From assembly GCA_017621155.1 (NCBI GenBank), contig JAGATP010000055.1, positions 1 through 64,000 on the forward strand: a DNA stretch of 64,000 nt, in the 5' to 3' direction. The DNA is from Clostridia bacterium. GTDB lineage: Bacteria > Bacillota > Clostridia > Christensenellales > Borkfalkiaceae. Below the pieces are notes generated by a model. It was not told where the DNA came from. It saw nothing but the letters and a program-made list of their open reading frames with translations, and made no database searches. This document shows, piece after piece, positions 1-9,800 of this stretch (position 1 is its first letter; every line of letters begins with the position of its first letter). The position numbers were made by a program, and so were the translations under genes.

Positions 1-153
1 GGAACAGTTCAAGCTTGCAGCATGAAGGGCACGGTACATGCGAGCGGAATCTACGCGGGCTCGATCGTGGGGTATTTATACTACGGCAAGGTAGAGAATT
101 GCGAAGGAGAACAGCTCGTAGGCAACAACCAAGGCGGCTCGATCTCTGAGTGA
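1..153 (+). CDS. C-terminal end of a GLUG-repeat-like surface protein (partial)
   Basis: The first 51 codons of the window are open in frame 1 and end at a TGA at 151-153; the start lies outside the window. The visible tail contains GIYAGSIVGYLYYGKVENC, with the spaced Gly, VGY and xxNC pattern of GLUG-motif repeats found in large secreted or surface proteins of gut Firmicutes. It is followed by a rho-independent terminator at 187-218. Only one repeat is visible, so the family call is tentative; the reading frame itself is well supported because the terminator lies directly downstream. Confidence 0.55.
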   Translation, partial: GTVQACSMKGTVHASGIYAGSIVGYLYYGKVENCEGEQLVGNNQGGSISE

Positions 154-186
154 GGAATGGGGGAATCTATATCGGCAAACAATTCG

Positions 187-218
187 GAGCGCTGAAATTA
201 AAGGTTTCAGCGCTCTTT
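187..218 (+). terminator. Rho-independent terminator after the partial gene
   Basis: Perfect 11-bp stem GAGCGCTGAAA (187-197) and TTTCAGCGCTC (205-215) with a 7-nt loop, followed by a short T-rich tail. Confidence 0.8.
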
Positions 219-259
219 CGATACAAATGAAAAAGGTCTGTCGTTTGTTTTTTATGTGC

Positions 260-288
260 TTGACAAATGACCTGGAATCTGTTACACT
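260..288 (+). promoter_or_regulatory. Sigma-A-type promoter of the LRR lipoprotein gene
   Basis: TTGACA (260-265), 17-nt spacer, TACACT (283-288). A small inverted repeat (CCCTT at 304-308 and AAGGG at 316-320) lies just before the Shine-Dalgarno AGGGGG. The promoter, hairpin and signal-peptide region are copied at 3660-3820. Confidence 0.8.
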
Positions 289-334
289 ATGAATAGAAAC
301 TCTCCCTTTGAAACGAAGGGGAAGGGGGTAGACG

Positions 335-3300
335 ATGAAAAAAATACTTTGCGCATTCTTTGCTGTCGTTGTGACGGTATGTTCCGCGATTACGCTTTGC
401 GCCTGCAACGGCGACCCTGCGCAGGACTGTCTCCATTTTGGTCATACCGAAGTCACAGATGCAAGGGTAGTGCCGACTTGCACGGAAACGGGACTCACGG
501 AAGGGAAGCACTGCTCCGCCTGCGGTGAAGTGCTTGTAGCGCAGGAAATCATTCCAGTACTCGGACATGAATTTGTCGAGGGGATCTGTACGCGGTGCGG
601 AAGCAAGAAGCCGAGCGAGGGCTTGGCGTTTGCGCTTTCTTCGGACGGGAAATCTTACTCCGTAACGGGAATCGGCACTTGCACGGATACCGATCTTGTC
701 ATTCCCGATCTTTATAACAATTTGCCCGTCACGAGTATCGAAAGATCTGCATTCTCCGATTGTAGCAGTTTGACGAGAGTGACGATTCCCGACAGCGTCA
801 CGCGCATCGGAAGTTTTGCATTCTTCAGTTGTGACAATTTGACGAGAGTGGACATCCCCGACGGTGTCGCGAGCATCGGAGATTGTGCATTTGAGTATTG
901 TATCCGTTTGGTGAGTGTGGACATTCCCGACAGTGTCACGAGCATCGGAGACGGGGCATTCTTCGGTTGTAGCAGTTTGAGGAGCGTCTACATCACAGAT
1001 ATAGCAGCATGGTGTGAGATTGCGTTTCATAGCAAAGGTTCAAATCCTTTATGCCGTGCGCACAATTTATATTGCAACGGTATTTTGGTGAAAGAATTGG
1101 TCATCCCGGACAGCGTCACGGGGATCGGAAATTATACATTTTATGAATGTAGCAGTTTGACGAGCGTGGACATTCCCGACAGCATCACGAGCATTGAAGA
1201 TTATGCATTCTATGGTTGCAGCAGTTTGACGAGTGTGGACATTCCCGACAGCGTCACGAGCATCGGAAATTCTGCATTCTCCGATTGTAGCAGTTTGACG
1301 AGCGTGGACATTCCCGACAGCGTCACGAGCATTGAAGATTATGCATTCTATGGTTGCAGCAGTCTGACGAGCGTAGTCATTCCCGACGGCGTCACGAGCA
1401 TCGAAGATTCTGTATTCCAGCGTTGCAGCAGTTTGACGAGCGTGGTGATTCCCAACGGTGTCACAAGCATCGGAGATTCTGTATTCTTCGATTGTAGCAA
1501 TTTGACGAACATAGATATTCCCAAGAGCGTCACGAGGATCGGAGAGCGGGTATTCTCCGGTTGTAGCAGTTTGAAGAGTGTGATGATTCCCGACGGTGTC
1601 ACTAGGATCGGGGAGTATGCATTCGAGAGTTGTAGCAATTTGACGGGCGTAGTCATTCCTGACAGCGTCACGAGCATCGGATGGTTTGCATTCGAGAAGT
1701 GTATCAACCTGATGAGCATAAGCATTCCGGATAGCGTCACGAGGATCGGAAGAGGGGCATTTTTCGGTTGCGATCAGTTACAGTATACGATTTTTGATAA
1801 CGCACGCTATTTGGGAAACAAAGAAAATCCCTACCATGCATTCATTTCGGCTGTCGATGCTTCGAGAATGACTTGTACGGTTTCGAATGATACCAAAATA
1901 ATCGCGGACTATGCTTTCACAGATTATAGGAGTTTGACGGGCGTAGTCATTCCCGACGGCGTCACGAGCATCGGAAATTCTGCATTCTCCTGTTGCAGCA
2001 GTTTGACGAGTGTGACCATTCCGAAGAGCGTCATAAGCATCGGAAATTCTGCATTCGATGGTTGTAGCAGCTTGACGGGCGTGACCATTCCTGACAGCGT
2101 CACGAGCATCGGAGATTCTGCATTCTCATGGTGCAGAAATTTGACGAGCGTGACGATCCCCGATAACGTTACGAGCATCGGAAAATACGCATTCTCATGG
2201 TGCGACAATTTGGCGAGTGTATCCATTCCCGACGGAGTCGCGAGCATCGGAGATTATGCATTCTCTGAATGCAGAAATTTAGAGAGTGTGGCGATTCCCG
2301 ACAGCGTCACGAGCATCGGAAGTTACGCATTCAATGAGTGCAATCGTTTGACGGGCGTCTACATCATGGATATAGTGGCATGGTGTAAAATTCAGTTTGG
2401 CAACAGTAGCGCAAATCCTCTTTATTGCGCGGATAATCTGTACTGTAATGGCACTTTAGCGACGGAATTGACCATTCCAGACAGTGTCACGAGCATCGGA
2501 GATTGGACATTCTTCGGTTGTAGCAGTCTGACGAGTGTAGTCATTCCCGATAGCGTTACGGGCATCGGAGATTCTGCATTCTCCGGTTGCAGCAGTCTGA
2601 CGAGCGTGGTCATTCCTGACAGCGTCACGAGCATCGGAGATTGGGCATTCTCCGGTTGCAGCAGTCTGACGAGCGTGACCGTTCCCGACAGCGTCACGAG
2701 CATCGAAGGGGGTACATTCTCAAGGTGTGCCGGTTTGACGAGCGTGGTCATTCCCGATAGCGTCTCGAGTATCGAAAGGCGGGCATTCTCCTATTGCAGC
2801 AGCTTGACGGGTATCACGATCCCGGACAGCGTCACGAGGATCGGTGTGTATGCATTTGAGTATTGCACCGATTTGACAAGCGTGGCCATCCCCGATAGCG
2901 TCACAAGTATTGAAGAAGGTGCATTCTTCGGTTGTCACAGTTTGACGAGCGTGACCATTCCCGAAAGTGTCACGAGCGTCGGAGCGTATGCATTCGCGTT
3001 TTGCGACGCTTTGACGAGTGTTGTGATTCCCGACAGCATCACGAGTATCGCAGATGGAACATTCGAAAGTTGTTGGCGTTTGACGAGTGTAATCATTCCC
3101 GAGAGTGTCACGAGCATCGGAGATGGGGCATTCAGCGCTTGCAATAGGTTGACAAATTTGGTCATTCCCGAGAATGTCACGAGTATCGGAGATGAGGCAT
3201 TCGAATGTTGCATCGATTTGACGAGTGTAATCATCCCCGGGCGTGTCACGAGCATCGGAGCGAATGCATTCCGGTGGTGCAGTAATTTGACGAGTGTAAC

Positions 3301-3517
3301 CATCCCCGACAGTGTCACGTATATCGGATATGCGGCATTCAGGGAGTGTACCGGTTTGAAGAGTGTGACGTTTGAAAATCCGAACGGTTGGTGGCGCGCT
3401 TCTTACGCAGAAGCAACGAGCGGAACGGCAATTCCCGAAAGCGTTCTTTCTAACCCTGCCGCCGTGGCGAAGTATCTAAGAGAAACTTATTATGAATATG
3501 TTTGGAAGCGCAGCTGA
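335..3517 (+). CDS. BspA-type leucine-rich-repeat lipoprotein (1060 aa)
   Basis: Signal peptide with a lipobox (LCAC, lipidated Cys near residue 24) predicts a lipid-anchored surface protein. Residues about 30-90 form a small cysteine/histidine module (HCSACGE, CTRCGSKK) of the kind often found at the N-terminus of clostridial LRR_5 proteins. From about residue 125 to 1015 there are dozens of 23-residue repeats built on IPDSVTSIGDSAF.GCSSL. They are interrupted by two related islands (DIAAWCEIAF near 225 and DIVAWCKIQF near 675) and one different island near 490. Nothing suggests catalysis; the family usually mediates adhesion or binding. The start has AGGGGG 9-10 nt upstream. It is a single-gene unit between the promoter at 260 and the terminator at 3567. 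Confidence 0.9.
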   Translation: MKKILCAFFAVVVTVCSAITLCACNGDPAQDCLHFGHTEVTDARVVPTCTETGLTEGKHCSACGEVLVAQEIIPVLGHEFVEGICTRCGSKKPSEGLAFALSSDGKSYSVTGIGTCTDTDLVIPDLYNNLPVTSIERSAFSDCSSLTRVTIPDSVTRIGSFAFFSCDNLTRVDIPDGVASIGDCAFEYCIRLVSVDIPDSVTSIGDGAFFGCSSLRSVYITDIAAWCEIAFHSKGSNPLCRAHNLYCNGILVKELVIPDSVTGIGNYTFYECSSLTSVDIPDSITSIEDYAFYGCSSLTSVDIPDSVTSIGNSAFSDCSSLTSVDIPDSVTSIEDYAFYGCSSLTSVVIPDGVTSIEDSVFQRCSSLTSVVIPNGVTSIGDSVFFDCSNLTNIDIPKSVTRIGERVFSGCSSLKSVMIPDGVTRIGEYAFESCSNLTGVVIPDSVTSIGWFAFEKCINLMSISIPDSVTRIGRGAFFGCDQLQYTIFDNARYLGNKENPYHAFISAVDASRMTCTVSNDTKIIADYAFTDYRSLTGVVIPDGVTSIGNSAFSCCSSLTSVTIPKSVISIGNSAFDGCSSLTGVTIPDSVTSIGDSAFSWCRNLTSVTIPDNVTSIGKYAFSWCDNLASVSIPDGVASIGDYAFSECRNLESVAIPDSVTSIGSYAFNECNRLTGVYIMDIVAWCKIQFGNSSANPLYCADNLYCNGTLATELTIPDSVTSIGDWTFFGCSSLTSVVIPDSVTGIGDSAFSGCSSLTSVVIPDSVTSIGDWAFSGCSSLTSVTVPDSVTSIEGGTFSRCAGLTSVVIPDSVSSIERRAFSYCSSLTGITIPDSVTRIGVYAFEYCTDLTSVAIPDSVTSIEEGAFFGCHSLTSVTIPESVTSVGAYAFAFCDALTSVVIPDSITSIADGTFESCWRLTSVIIPESVTSIGDGAFSACNRLTNLVIPENVTSIGDEAFECCIDLTSVIIPGRVTSIGANAFRWCSNLTSVTIPDSVTYIGYAAFRECTGLKSVTFENPNGWWRASYAEATSGTAIPESVLSNPAAVAKYLRETYYEYVWKRS
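718..3375 (+). repeat. Tandem ~69-bp repeats encoding LRR_5 units
   Basis: Near-identical 69-bp units run through the LRR gene in frame. At 1186-1225 and 1324-1363 the same 40 bp recur exactly, 138 bp (two units) apart, which suggests recent unequal exchange. The purine/pyrimidine bias of the units keeps several antisense frames open; these are not genes. Confidence 0.9.
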
Positions 3518-3566
3518 TTCGCCTCGACGAAAATAGTACGCCTCTTCGCAACATCCTTCAAAACAC

Positions 3567-3599
3567 AAAAGCCCTGTATGGTTTCCACGCAGGGCTTTT
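3567..3599 (+). terminator. Rho-independent terminator after the LRR gene
   Basis: Perfect 10-bp stem AAAAGCCCTG (3567-3576) and CAGGGCTTTT (3590-3599). The arms carry A- and T-runs, so it could work in both directions. Confidence 0.85.
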
Positions 3600-3659
3600 G
3601 CCGTGCTACAAACTTCCCGTCAATTTCGACAGAAAAGGATGCCTTCTATTTTTATACGC

Positions 3660-3688
3660 TTGACAAATGATTTTGAAACTGTTATACT
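3660..3688 (+). promoter_or_regulatory. Sigma-A-type promoter and 5' UTR hairpin of the 3737 lipoprotein gene
   Basis: TTGACA (3660-3665), 17-nt spacer, TATACT (3683-3688). Downstream, TTTCCCTTT (3701-3709) and AAAGGGAAA (3717-3725) form a 9-bp hairpin that touches the Shine-Dalgarno AAGGAG (3725-3730). The arrangement matches that at 260-330. Confidence 0.85.
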
Positions 3689-3736
3689 ATTGATAGAAAA
3701 TTTCCCTTTAAAACAAAAAGGGAAAAGGAGTAAATG

Positions 3737-4303
3737 ATGAAAAAATTTCTTTGCGCTCTGTTTGCCGCCCTTTTGACGGTATGTTCCGCGTTTGCGCTTT
3801 GCGCCTGCAACAGCGACCCCGCACAGACAACGACGGCTGCTCCTACCAAGCAACCGCCCGTAATTCCCGAGGGATATGCGCTTTACAGCGACGGGACAAT
3901 TGCCTTCTCCTATCCGGGGAATTGGTCGAAGACGGTGCAAGGCAACATTACCGTGTTGACGAATCCGACGGGGCAGGGCAATAACATTACGGTGACGTAT
4001 GAGCCCAAGACGGACATGTATGCCACGATGACGGCGCAGGACTTTACGGATGTGATCAAACCGACCTATGACGCGCTCGGACTTGAAATTTCGGGCGTTT
4101 CGGTAACGCAGACGACGAACGATTTTTATGAGATTGCCATTACGAGAATTTCGTTCACCACGAAGGCGGGCACGGTGAGTATGGCGCAGACGCTCTTCAT
4201 TCATACCTTCGGCGAGCGCACGTATTCCGTGAGCGTCACGGAAGCGACGTCCGATGTTACGCTGCGCGAAACGGTCTTTCAAACGCTGCATCAGGCGCAG
4301 TGA
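3737..4303 (+). CDS. Small PsbP/DcrB-like lipoprotein (188 aa)
   Basis: The signal peptide ends in a lipobox (LCAC), then a Thr/Pro-rich linker (TTTAAPTKQPP), then a compact domain opening with YSDGTIAFSYPGNW. That opening is typical of the PsbP-like/DcrB fold of secreted lipoproteins, whose function is usually unknown. Two ATGs are in tandem at 3734 and 3737; the second is chosen because AAGGAG lies 6 nt upstream and because it aligns with the start of the LRR lipoprotein at 335. The first 22 residues and upstream DNA are duplicated from, or to, the LRR gene, although the mature proteins are unrelated. No clear terminator follows before the promoter at 4392. Confidence 0.8.
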   Translation: MKKFLCALFAALLTVCSAFALCACNSDPAQTTTAAPTKQPPVIPEGYALYSDGTIAFSYPGNWSKTVQGNITVLTNPTGQGNNITVTYEPKTDMYATMTAQDFTDVIKPTYDALGLEISGVSVTQTTNDFYEIAITRISFTTKAGTVSMAQTLFIHTFGERTYSVSVTEATSDVTLRETVFQTLHQAQ

Positions 4304-4391
4304 ACCGAGCTTTTTCGATTCTTAGCCGGAAAAGAATGCAAGGGAAAAAAGATTTGTTTTTCGGGAAATCTCAAAAAATGAACGCATAAAC

Positions 4392-4466
4392 TTGACAAAA
4401 AGCTCGAAAACAGGTATAATATCTGCGAAGATAAGTGCTCCGAGGAAAATGGAGCATTTCTTTTTA
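4392..4466 (+). promoter_or_regulatory. Promoter and early leader hairpin of the first LytTR/GHKL system
   Basis: TTGACA (4392-4397), 17-nt spacer, TATAAT (4415-4420): a consensus promoter. A hairpin (TGCTCC at 4436-4441, GGAGCA at 4451-4456, extendable through A/T pairs) followed by a T-rich tract starts almost at the expected transcript start. It sits between promoter and gene, so it may act as an attenuator or a 5' stabiliser. The 28 bp at 4374-4401 recur exactly at 11383-11410 before the flavodiiron gene. Confidence 0.75.
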
Positions 4467-4519
4467 TTTATCATAATTTCTGTATTTGAAGGATGTTGCA
4501 GGAAAGAAGGGGGGAGCGT

Positions 4520-5242
4520 ATGAATTGTTTTGAAATCGCGATCGTCGAAGATAACGACGAAGATTATGCCGAAATCGAAAATTGTTTGAATGCCTATTCT
4601 CGAATGAATCATGTTATATTGCGGTTGACTCGTTTTGCATACGGCGAGGCTTTTTTGTCAGAGCTTCGGCATCCTTTTGATATCGTGTTCATGGATGTTC
4701 AGCTGCGCGGTATGAATGGATTGGAGGCATCTCGAAAATTCAGGGAAAACTATCCCGAAACTGTCCTTATTTTGATTACATGCAACGAATCTTATGCGAT
4801 CAACGGCTATGAAATAGAGGCAAACGACTTTATTTTGAAGCCCGTACACTATGCTTTGCTGGAAAGCAAGCTCAGGAAAGCCATCAATTGCGTTAGGGCA
4901 AACAATGCCGCCGTCGCGGTGACAATATCCAGAAAAGACAGTACAAGCGTGATTTTTGCGAGAAACATTTGCTATATCGAAATTTTCAGCCACAGCTTGG
5001 TTTTTCATACCATTGCCGAAGAAATTACCGGATACGGTACTTTGAACAAATTGGAAGAGCAGCTGAAGGATTATGGGTTTGCCCGTTGCAGCTCTTGCTG
5101 TCTGGTGAACTTAAAGTATGTTTCCGGCATAAGCGGAGACGAGATTTCGCTTTACACGGGGGATACGCTTCATATGAGCCGTTTTAAACGGAAGCCGTTT
5201 TTAGAGACATTGGCTCGTTATTGTGCAGAGGGAAAGGCATGA
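4520..5242 (+). CDS. LytTR-family response regulator (240 aa)
   Basis: An N-terminal receiver domain (1-120) shows the acidic pair E10/D11, the predicted phospho-accepting D59 (IVFMDV) and K near 109. A LytTR DNA-binding domain fills about 140-235. The relatives are AgrA, ComE and VirR, which bind paired direct repeats upstream of promoters. The ATG at 4520 is preferred over an in-frame ATG at 4493 because the Shine-Dalgarno AAGGGGGGAG lies directly before it and the receiver fold begins at once. The stop overlaps the kinase start (ATGA), so the two are translationally coupled. The adjacent GH3 operon is the obvious candidate target (inference). Confidence 0.92.
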   Translation: MNCFEIAIVEDNDEDYAEIENCLNAYSRMNHVILRLTRFAYGEAFLSELRHPFDIVFMDVQLRGMNGLEASRKFRENYPETVLILITCNESYAINGYEIEANDFILKPVHYALLESKLRKAINCVRANNAAVAVTISRKDSTSVIFARNICYIEIFSHSLVFHTIAEEITGYGTLNKLEEQLKDYGFARCSSCCLVNLKYVSGISGDEISLYTGDTLHMSRFKRKPFLETLARYCAEGKA

Positions 5243-6630
5243 GCGGATTGTTGATTTCGTCGGCGGGCAGTTGGAATTTTTTTCTTCCGATAGGGGCATA
5301 TTCATTTCTCATCCAATTGATTGTTGCGGAGGGGATTTTTTTGTACGGATACGAAAAACGCAGATTTTTTTGGCTCAGGTTGTTTGTATCCTTGGCGATA
5401 TGTTTTGTGTATCTTCCCCTGTTCTACTTTTTCTTCCCGTACGGAACGGATTACGGAGACGGATTACAGGGGAAATTGCAGAAAGAGGGCGTGTCATTTT
5501 TGCTCTTTTGCACGCAAATTGCCGTTACCGTATTGGGGGCAAAGATCTGTTTTAAGGAAAAAATTTGGACGATTGTTTCCGCTTGTATGTTCGGCTATGC
5601 CGTGCAACACTTCGCATTCAACTTCGAGCGTTTGGTTGGACTCTTTGTCCCGATGTATAAACTTGACAAAACAGTTTATAACATCTTGATCTTCGCAGTA
5701 TTTTACGCACCGATTTATATTGTCGCATGGTACTTGTTCGGGCGGGAGAATGCGCGCCGCGAGTATAAAAACTATAACGACAAGAAAATCAATGCGCTCT
5801 CCTTGGGCTTTATTTTAATGGCGATTTTATCGAGGAGGGTTTCGGCATTTGCCGGAACAACGGAGATCATTTGGGAAGTCATCAATAAAATCAACGCCAT
5901 GATTTTTTGTTTGGGCGGGTTGATGATTCAATTTTTCCTGCATCGCATGATCGCGCTCAAGACCGAAAATCTTATGCTGTTCAACTTAAGACATGAGGGG
6001 GAACGGCAGTATGAGCAATGGAAGGCGAGCTTGGATGAAATGAATATGTGTTATCACGATTTGCGGCATGAAATGATTTTCATGAAAGAAACGGGGAATG
6101 AGGAGCAGTATCAGAAGCTGGCAAAAACACTTGAAGGATACGCTTCCGCAGTACATACCGGCATGGAAGTGTTGGATGTGCTCATTACAGGAAAGCGGAT
6201 GATATGCAATAAAGAAAAGATTAATTTTTCCTGTGTCGCAGATGCAAGGGGGCTTCGAGGCTTTGACCAAATGGAGCTTTATGTATTACTCGGCAATGCT
6301 TTGGACAATGCGATAGAAGCATTGAAGAAAGTGGAAAAGATAGAAAATCGCGTCATGTGCATGATCATTCGCTCCAAAGCGGGGATGGTGGAAATTGTCC
6401 TTGAGAATTATTTCAGCGGTCAGATAACGTGGAAGGACGGTTTGCCCGTGACGGATCAAACGGAAGAATGGCACGGCTACGGTATGAAAAGCATGAAGCG
6501 CATCGTGAAAAAAAACGGTGGGGTTATGAGTGTTTCCGTTGAGGGGAACATGTTTTATCTTAGTATTCTATTGCCCGTTATGCGACAGGAAGGGGAGGGC
6601 GCCGAAGGAGACCCGTTTCCGGCAGGATAA
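5239..6630 (+). CDS. GHKL-family sensor histidine kinase, AgrC-like (463 aa)
   Basis: The N-terminal half has about six hydrophobic segments. It is followed by a dimerisation/phosphoacceptor helix with CYHDLRHE (predicted phospho-His H273) and a C-terminal GHKL ATPase (HATPase_c_5): N-box LGNALDNAIEAL near 352 and G-box GYGMKSM near 415. This is the build of quorum-sensing kinases that detect peptides, though the ligand is unknown. The ATG at 5239 overlaps the regulator's stop; an in-frame TTG at 5221 is less likely. A terminator follows at 6666, so the system is transcribed separately from the GH3 genes. Confidence 0.9.
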   Translation: MSGLLISSAGSWNFFLPIGAYSFLIQLIVAEGIFLYGYEKRRFFWLRLFVSLAICFVYLPLFYFFFPYGTDYGDGLQGKLQKEGVSFLLFCTQIAVTVLGAKICFKEKIWTIVSACMFGYAVQHFAFNFERLVGLFVPMYKLDKTVYNILIFAVFYAPIYIVAWYLFGRENARREYKNYNDKKINALSLGFILMAILSRRVSAFAGTTEIIWEVINKINAMIFCLGGLMIQFFLHRMIALKTENLMLFNLRHEGERQYEQWKASLDEMNMCYHDLRHEMIFMKETGNEEQYQKLAKTLEGYASAVHTGMEVLDVLITGKRMICNKEKINFSCVADARGLRGFDQMELYVLLGNALDNAIEALKKVEKIENRVMCMIIRSKAGMVEIVLENYFSGQITWKDGLPVTDQTEEWHGYGMKSMKRIVKKNGGVMSVSVEGNMFYLSILLPVMRQEGEGAEGDPFPAG

Positions 6631-6665
6631 CGAAAAAATCTGAAAATTCAATTGTTCGATAGATC

Positions 6666-6692
6666 AACGCGATGCTTTTGCATCGCGTTTTT
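6666..6692 (+). terminator. Rho-independent terminator after the kinase
   Basis: Perfect 10-bp stem AACGCGATGC (6666-6675) and GCATCGCGTT (6680-6689) with a TTTT loop and T-rich tail. Confidence 0.85.
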
Positions 6693-6743
6693 CGTTGCCT
6701 CGTTTCCACATACGATGTAAAAAATCAGCTTGCGTTGTTCCTA

Positions 6744-6781
6744 TTGAATCGCAGTCAAAAATTCGCTATAATCCATAGCGA
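6744..6781 (+). promoter_or_regulatory. Promoter of the first GH3 operon with a palindrome across its -10 box
   Basis: TTGAAT (6744-6749), 17-nt spacer, TATAAT (6767-6772). A perfect 7-bp inverted repeat, TCGCTAT (6763-6769) and ATAGCGA (6775-6781), straddles the -10 hexamer: a plausible operator or first-transcribed hairpin. Confidence 0.7.
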
Positions 6782-6850
6782 GCCCTGTTGGATACGAGTG
6801 AAAATCAAGTGATCTTCAGGTCGCTTAAAATATAGGAAAAGGAGAAAAAC

Positions 6851-9800
6851 ATGTTTCACAAAAAAGCTTTATGGCACGGATTGACTTATGTGTTTACACC
6901 ATTGTTGGCCGTGTCCGTCTTGCTCTCATCGGTTCTCGAGGCAAACAAGGCAACTGTTGATGGGGCTTTGGGTACGCAAAGTTCAAAGATCGAATCGACC
7001 GACGGTGAAGGCCTGTATACCAGGTTTAAGCCCAAGGACGATTACATCAAGACGGTGCAGACCGCTGAGGGAGAAACCAAAACCTATCTGAATACGCATA
7101 ACTTTTTGAGAGATGAAATTCAAATGGGTCGTCGGGCAGCTTACGAGGGAGCCGTTCTTTTAAAGAATCGCAACAACGCACTGCCCTTGAACAATGCGGG
7201 CGGGCAAGTGGGAGTCACCCTGCTCGGAAAGCGCAGCCACATTCCTTGCCTGGGATCAGGGCAGGGCGTGAATGCCGTAGGACAAATCATTACGCTGGAA
7301 AGGGCGCTCGGCGGAACAGCGACCAATTTTGCGGAAGACAGAGTATCCGGTGACTACAGCACATTGGACAATTACGAGTTTAGCGAATTGAATTTGCCCG
7401 GCAGATCTGATGGCGCGGGAGCAAACTTCCGTTTGAATCAGAATATGATCGACAAATACGCCGCAATGACGATCGATAATAATTACAAGATCACCTATAA
7501 CGACAAGCCGGTGAATTATTGCAATAAAAACGGCAGAACCGGAAATGTTGCGAGAGAAGTTCCCGTAAGCGAAATTTCCAGCGTCAGCCTGGACGGTTAT
7601 ACGGATGCGGGAATCATCGTGTTCGGCAGACCGAGCTCCGAGTCCGCAGACTTTATCAAGCCCAAGGGCGACGAGAAAGGGCCGCTTGCTCTTACGGATG
7701 AAGAGCTCGCTTTGGTGGATTATTCGACTGCGAACTTTAAAAAGACAATCGTCATCATCAATACCAATTCTCCCATGGAAATCAGAGAGCTTGAGGAAAA
7801 TCCGAAGGTAGATGCAATTTTATGGGTGGGACATCCAGGCAACTTCGGCTGCCTCGGTATTGCCGATGTTTTGTGCGGAAGGGTTGCGCCTTCCGGCGGA
7901 CTTGCCGATATTTACGTGACGGACAATATGTCCGCGCCTGCCATGATGAACTTCGGCGATTATGCCTTTACGAATGCGGCAGAGGTCAGGAACGACGGAG
8001 GAAGGGGCAGTAGCAGTAAATACGTCATCGAGGCGGAAGGAATTTATACCGGTTATCGCTACTATGAAACCAGATACAACGATATTGTCCTGAATCAAGG
8101 AAACGCGAAGAGCAACGTGGGGGCAAAGGCTTCCGACGGGAATTGGGACTATTCGAAAGAAGTCGTTTATAGCTTTGGATACGGATTCAGCTATACGGAT
8201 TTCAAGTATGAGATTGTCGGAACGCATAAGGAACAGGAATCTCACGAAAAGTATACGACAATCGACGTAAAGGTGACGAATACCGGAGATTATGCAGGGG
8301 CTACGCCCGTTCAAATTTACGCGCAGGCGCCTTATAAAGCGGGTGGCTTGGAAAAGAGTGCCATCCAGCTTGTCGAGTTCGGTAAGACGAAAGTTCTTGA
8401 GCCAAAGGAATCCGAGGTCGTTTCGATAGAGGTTGATTGGCAGAATCTTGCGTCCTATGACATGAATTACGGAAATTCGGACGGGACAAAGGGGTCTTAT
8501 GTGCTCGATGAAGGCAACTATTATTTTGCCGTAGGAAACGGAGCACACGAGGCCTTGAACAACATCCTCGCAAAACAAGGCTTCAGCACCGCAGACGGAA
8601 TGGACGTTAACGGCAATGCGGATTTGGCAGTGCTCGAGCGTTATTCCGAAGGAGGAGTAGACGCTTCCACGTTCGGCTATGCAAAGAACAATCAAAAAAT
8701 CCGCAATCAGATTCCCTACAGCGATTGGAATTATTATGAGCCCGGAAAAGTGACCTATCTTTCGAGAAGCAATTGGAGCGGGACGTATCCGAAGGAATAC
8801 CGGGATATGGCGATTCCGGAGACGATGAAAAACGATATAAAAGGGCTGTATTACACCACAAAAACGGATCAGGATACATCCGATATCGTTTGGGGAGATG
8901 CTTCCGTTCCTCTGAACTTCTATGATCTTGCCATGATGAGTTATGAAGATGAGAGATGGGAACAGGTACTCAACAAGATCACCTTAGAGGATGCAATTAC
9001 CATGGCGGCATACGGCGGAAACACGTTCGCAGCGGCGCAGTCGATCGGCTTCCCCGGCGGTAAATTGACCGAAAATACGGGTAACGGAATTCAAAACTAT
9101 ACGCCCGACGCTCCTTTGGTCAACGACTTATGTCCTTGGAAGATGGAACCCAACGACGGAAATGCCAAAATGTCTCTGAAGGTGTTCGGGTCTGCCGTTT
9201 TGGTTGCTTCTTCTTTCAGCCACGAGTTATTCTATGACATGGGCGAATTCATGGGGCAGCAGGCGATTATCATCGGATTGCCGATTCTCTGGGGCCCCGG
9301 AGGAAACACGCACAGAACTGCATATAACGGCAGAACGGGAGAATATTATTCCGAAGATCCTGTACTTACGGGTGTTGCCTGCATGGAATTTGCAGTCGGC
9401 GCAAGGGATAACGGGTTAATCGCTTCTCCGAAGCATTATGCCTTTAACGACCAAGAGGACAACCGCGGTGGAATTGCTCCGTTCTTGACGGAACAGCGTG
9501 CGAGAGAAATCGAGCTTCGTGCGTTCCAGATCGCCTTTGAAGCGACGCCTTATGACAGAAAGCGCGGCGAAGATACCGGTATGCTTGGTATGATGACCTC
9601 CTTCTCTAAGGTGGGAGCTGTCGAATGTACTTGCAGTGCGGGATTGATCAACGGAATTGCAGTCGGAGAATGGGGCTTCCACGGTTATTGCGTAACGGAC
9701 ATTTCCGACGATTTCGACTTATTCGACTGTATTGTCATGGCGGGATGCACCGGCTATGACAATCGTATGATCGGTGATCCTTCCTGGGAAAAATTGACGG

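Noticed and set aside
712..3318. Long antisense frames through the LRR gene
   Set aside because: They repeat the same 23-residue period as the sense repeats, lack ribosome sites and arise from repeat composition.
718..3375. CRISPR-like periodic repeats
   Set aside because: The period is 69 bp without distinct spacers, and the repeats are coding LRR units in frame.
5221..5238. Upstream TTG start for the first GHKL kinase
   Set aside because: The ATG at 5239 overlaps the regulator stop as in the second system and has the better ribosome site.
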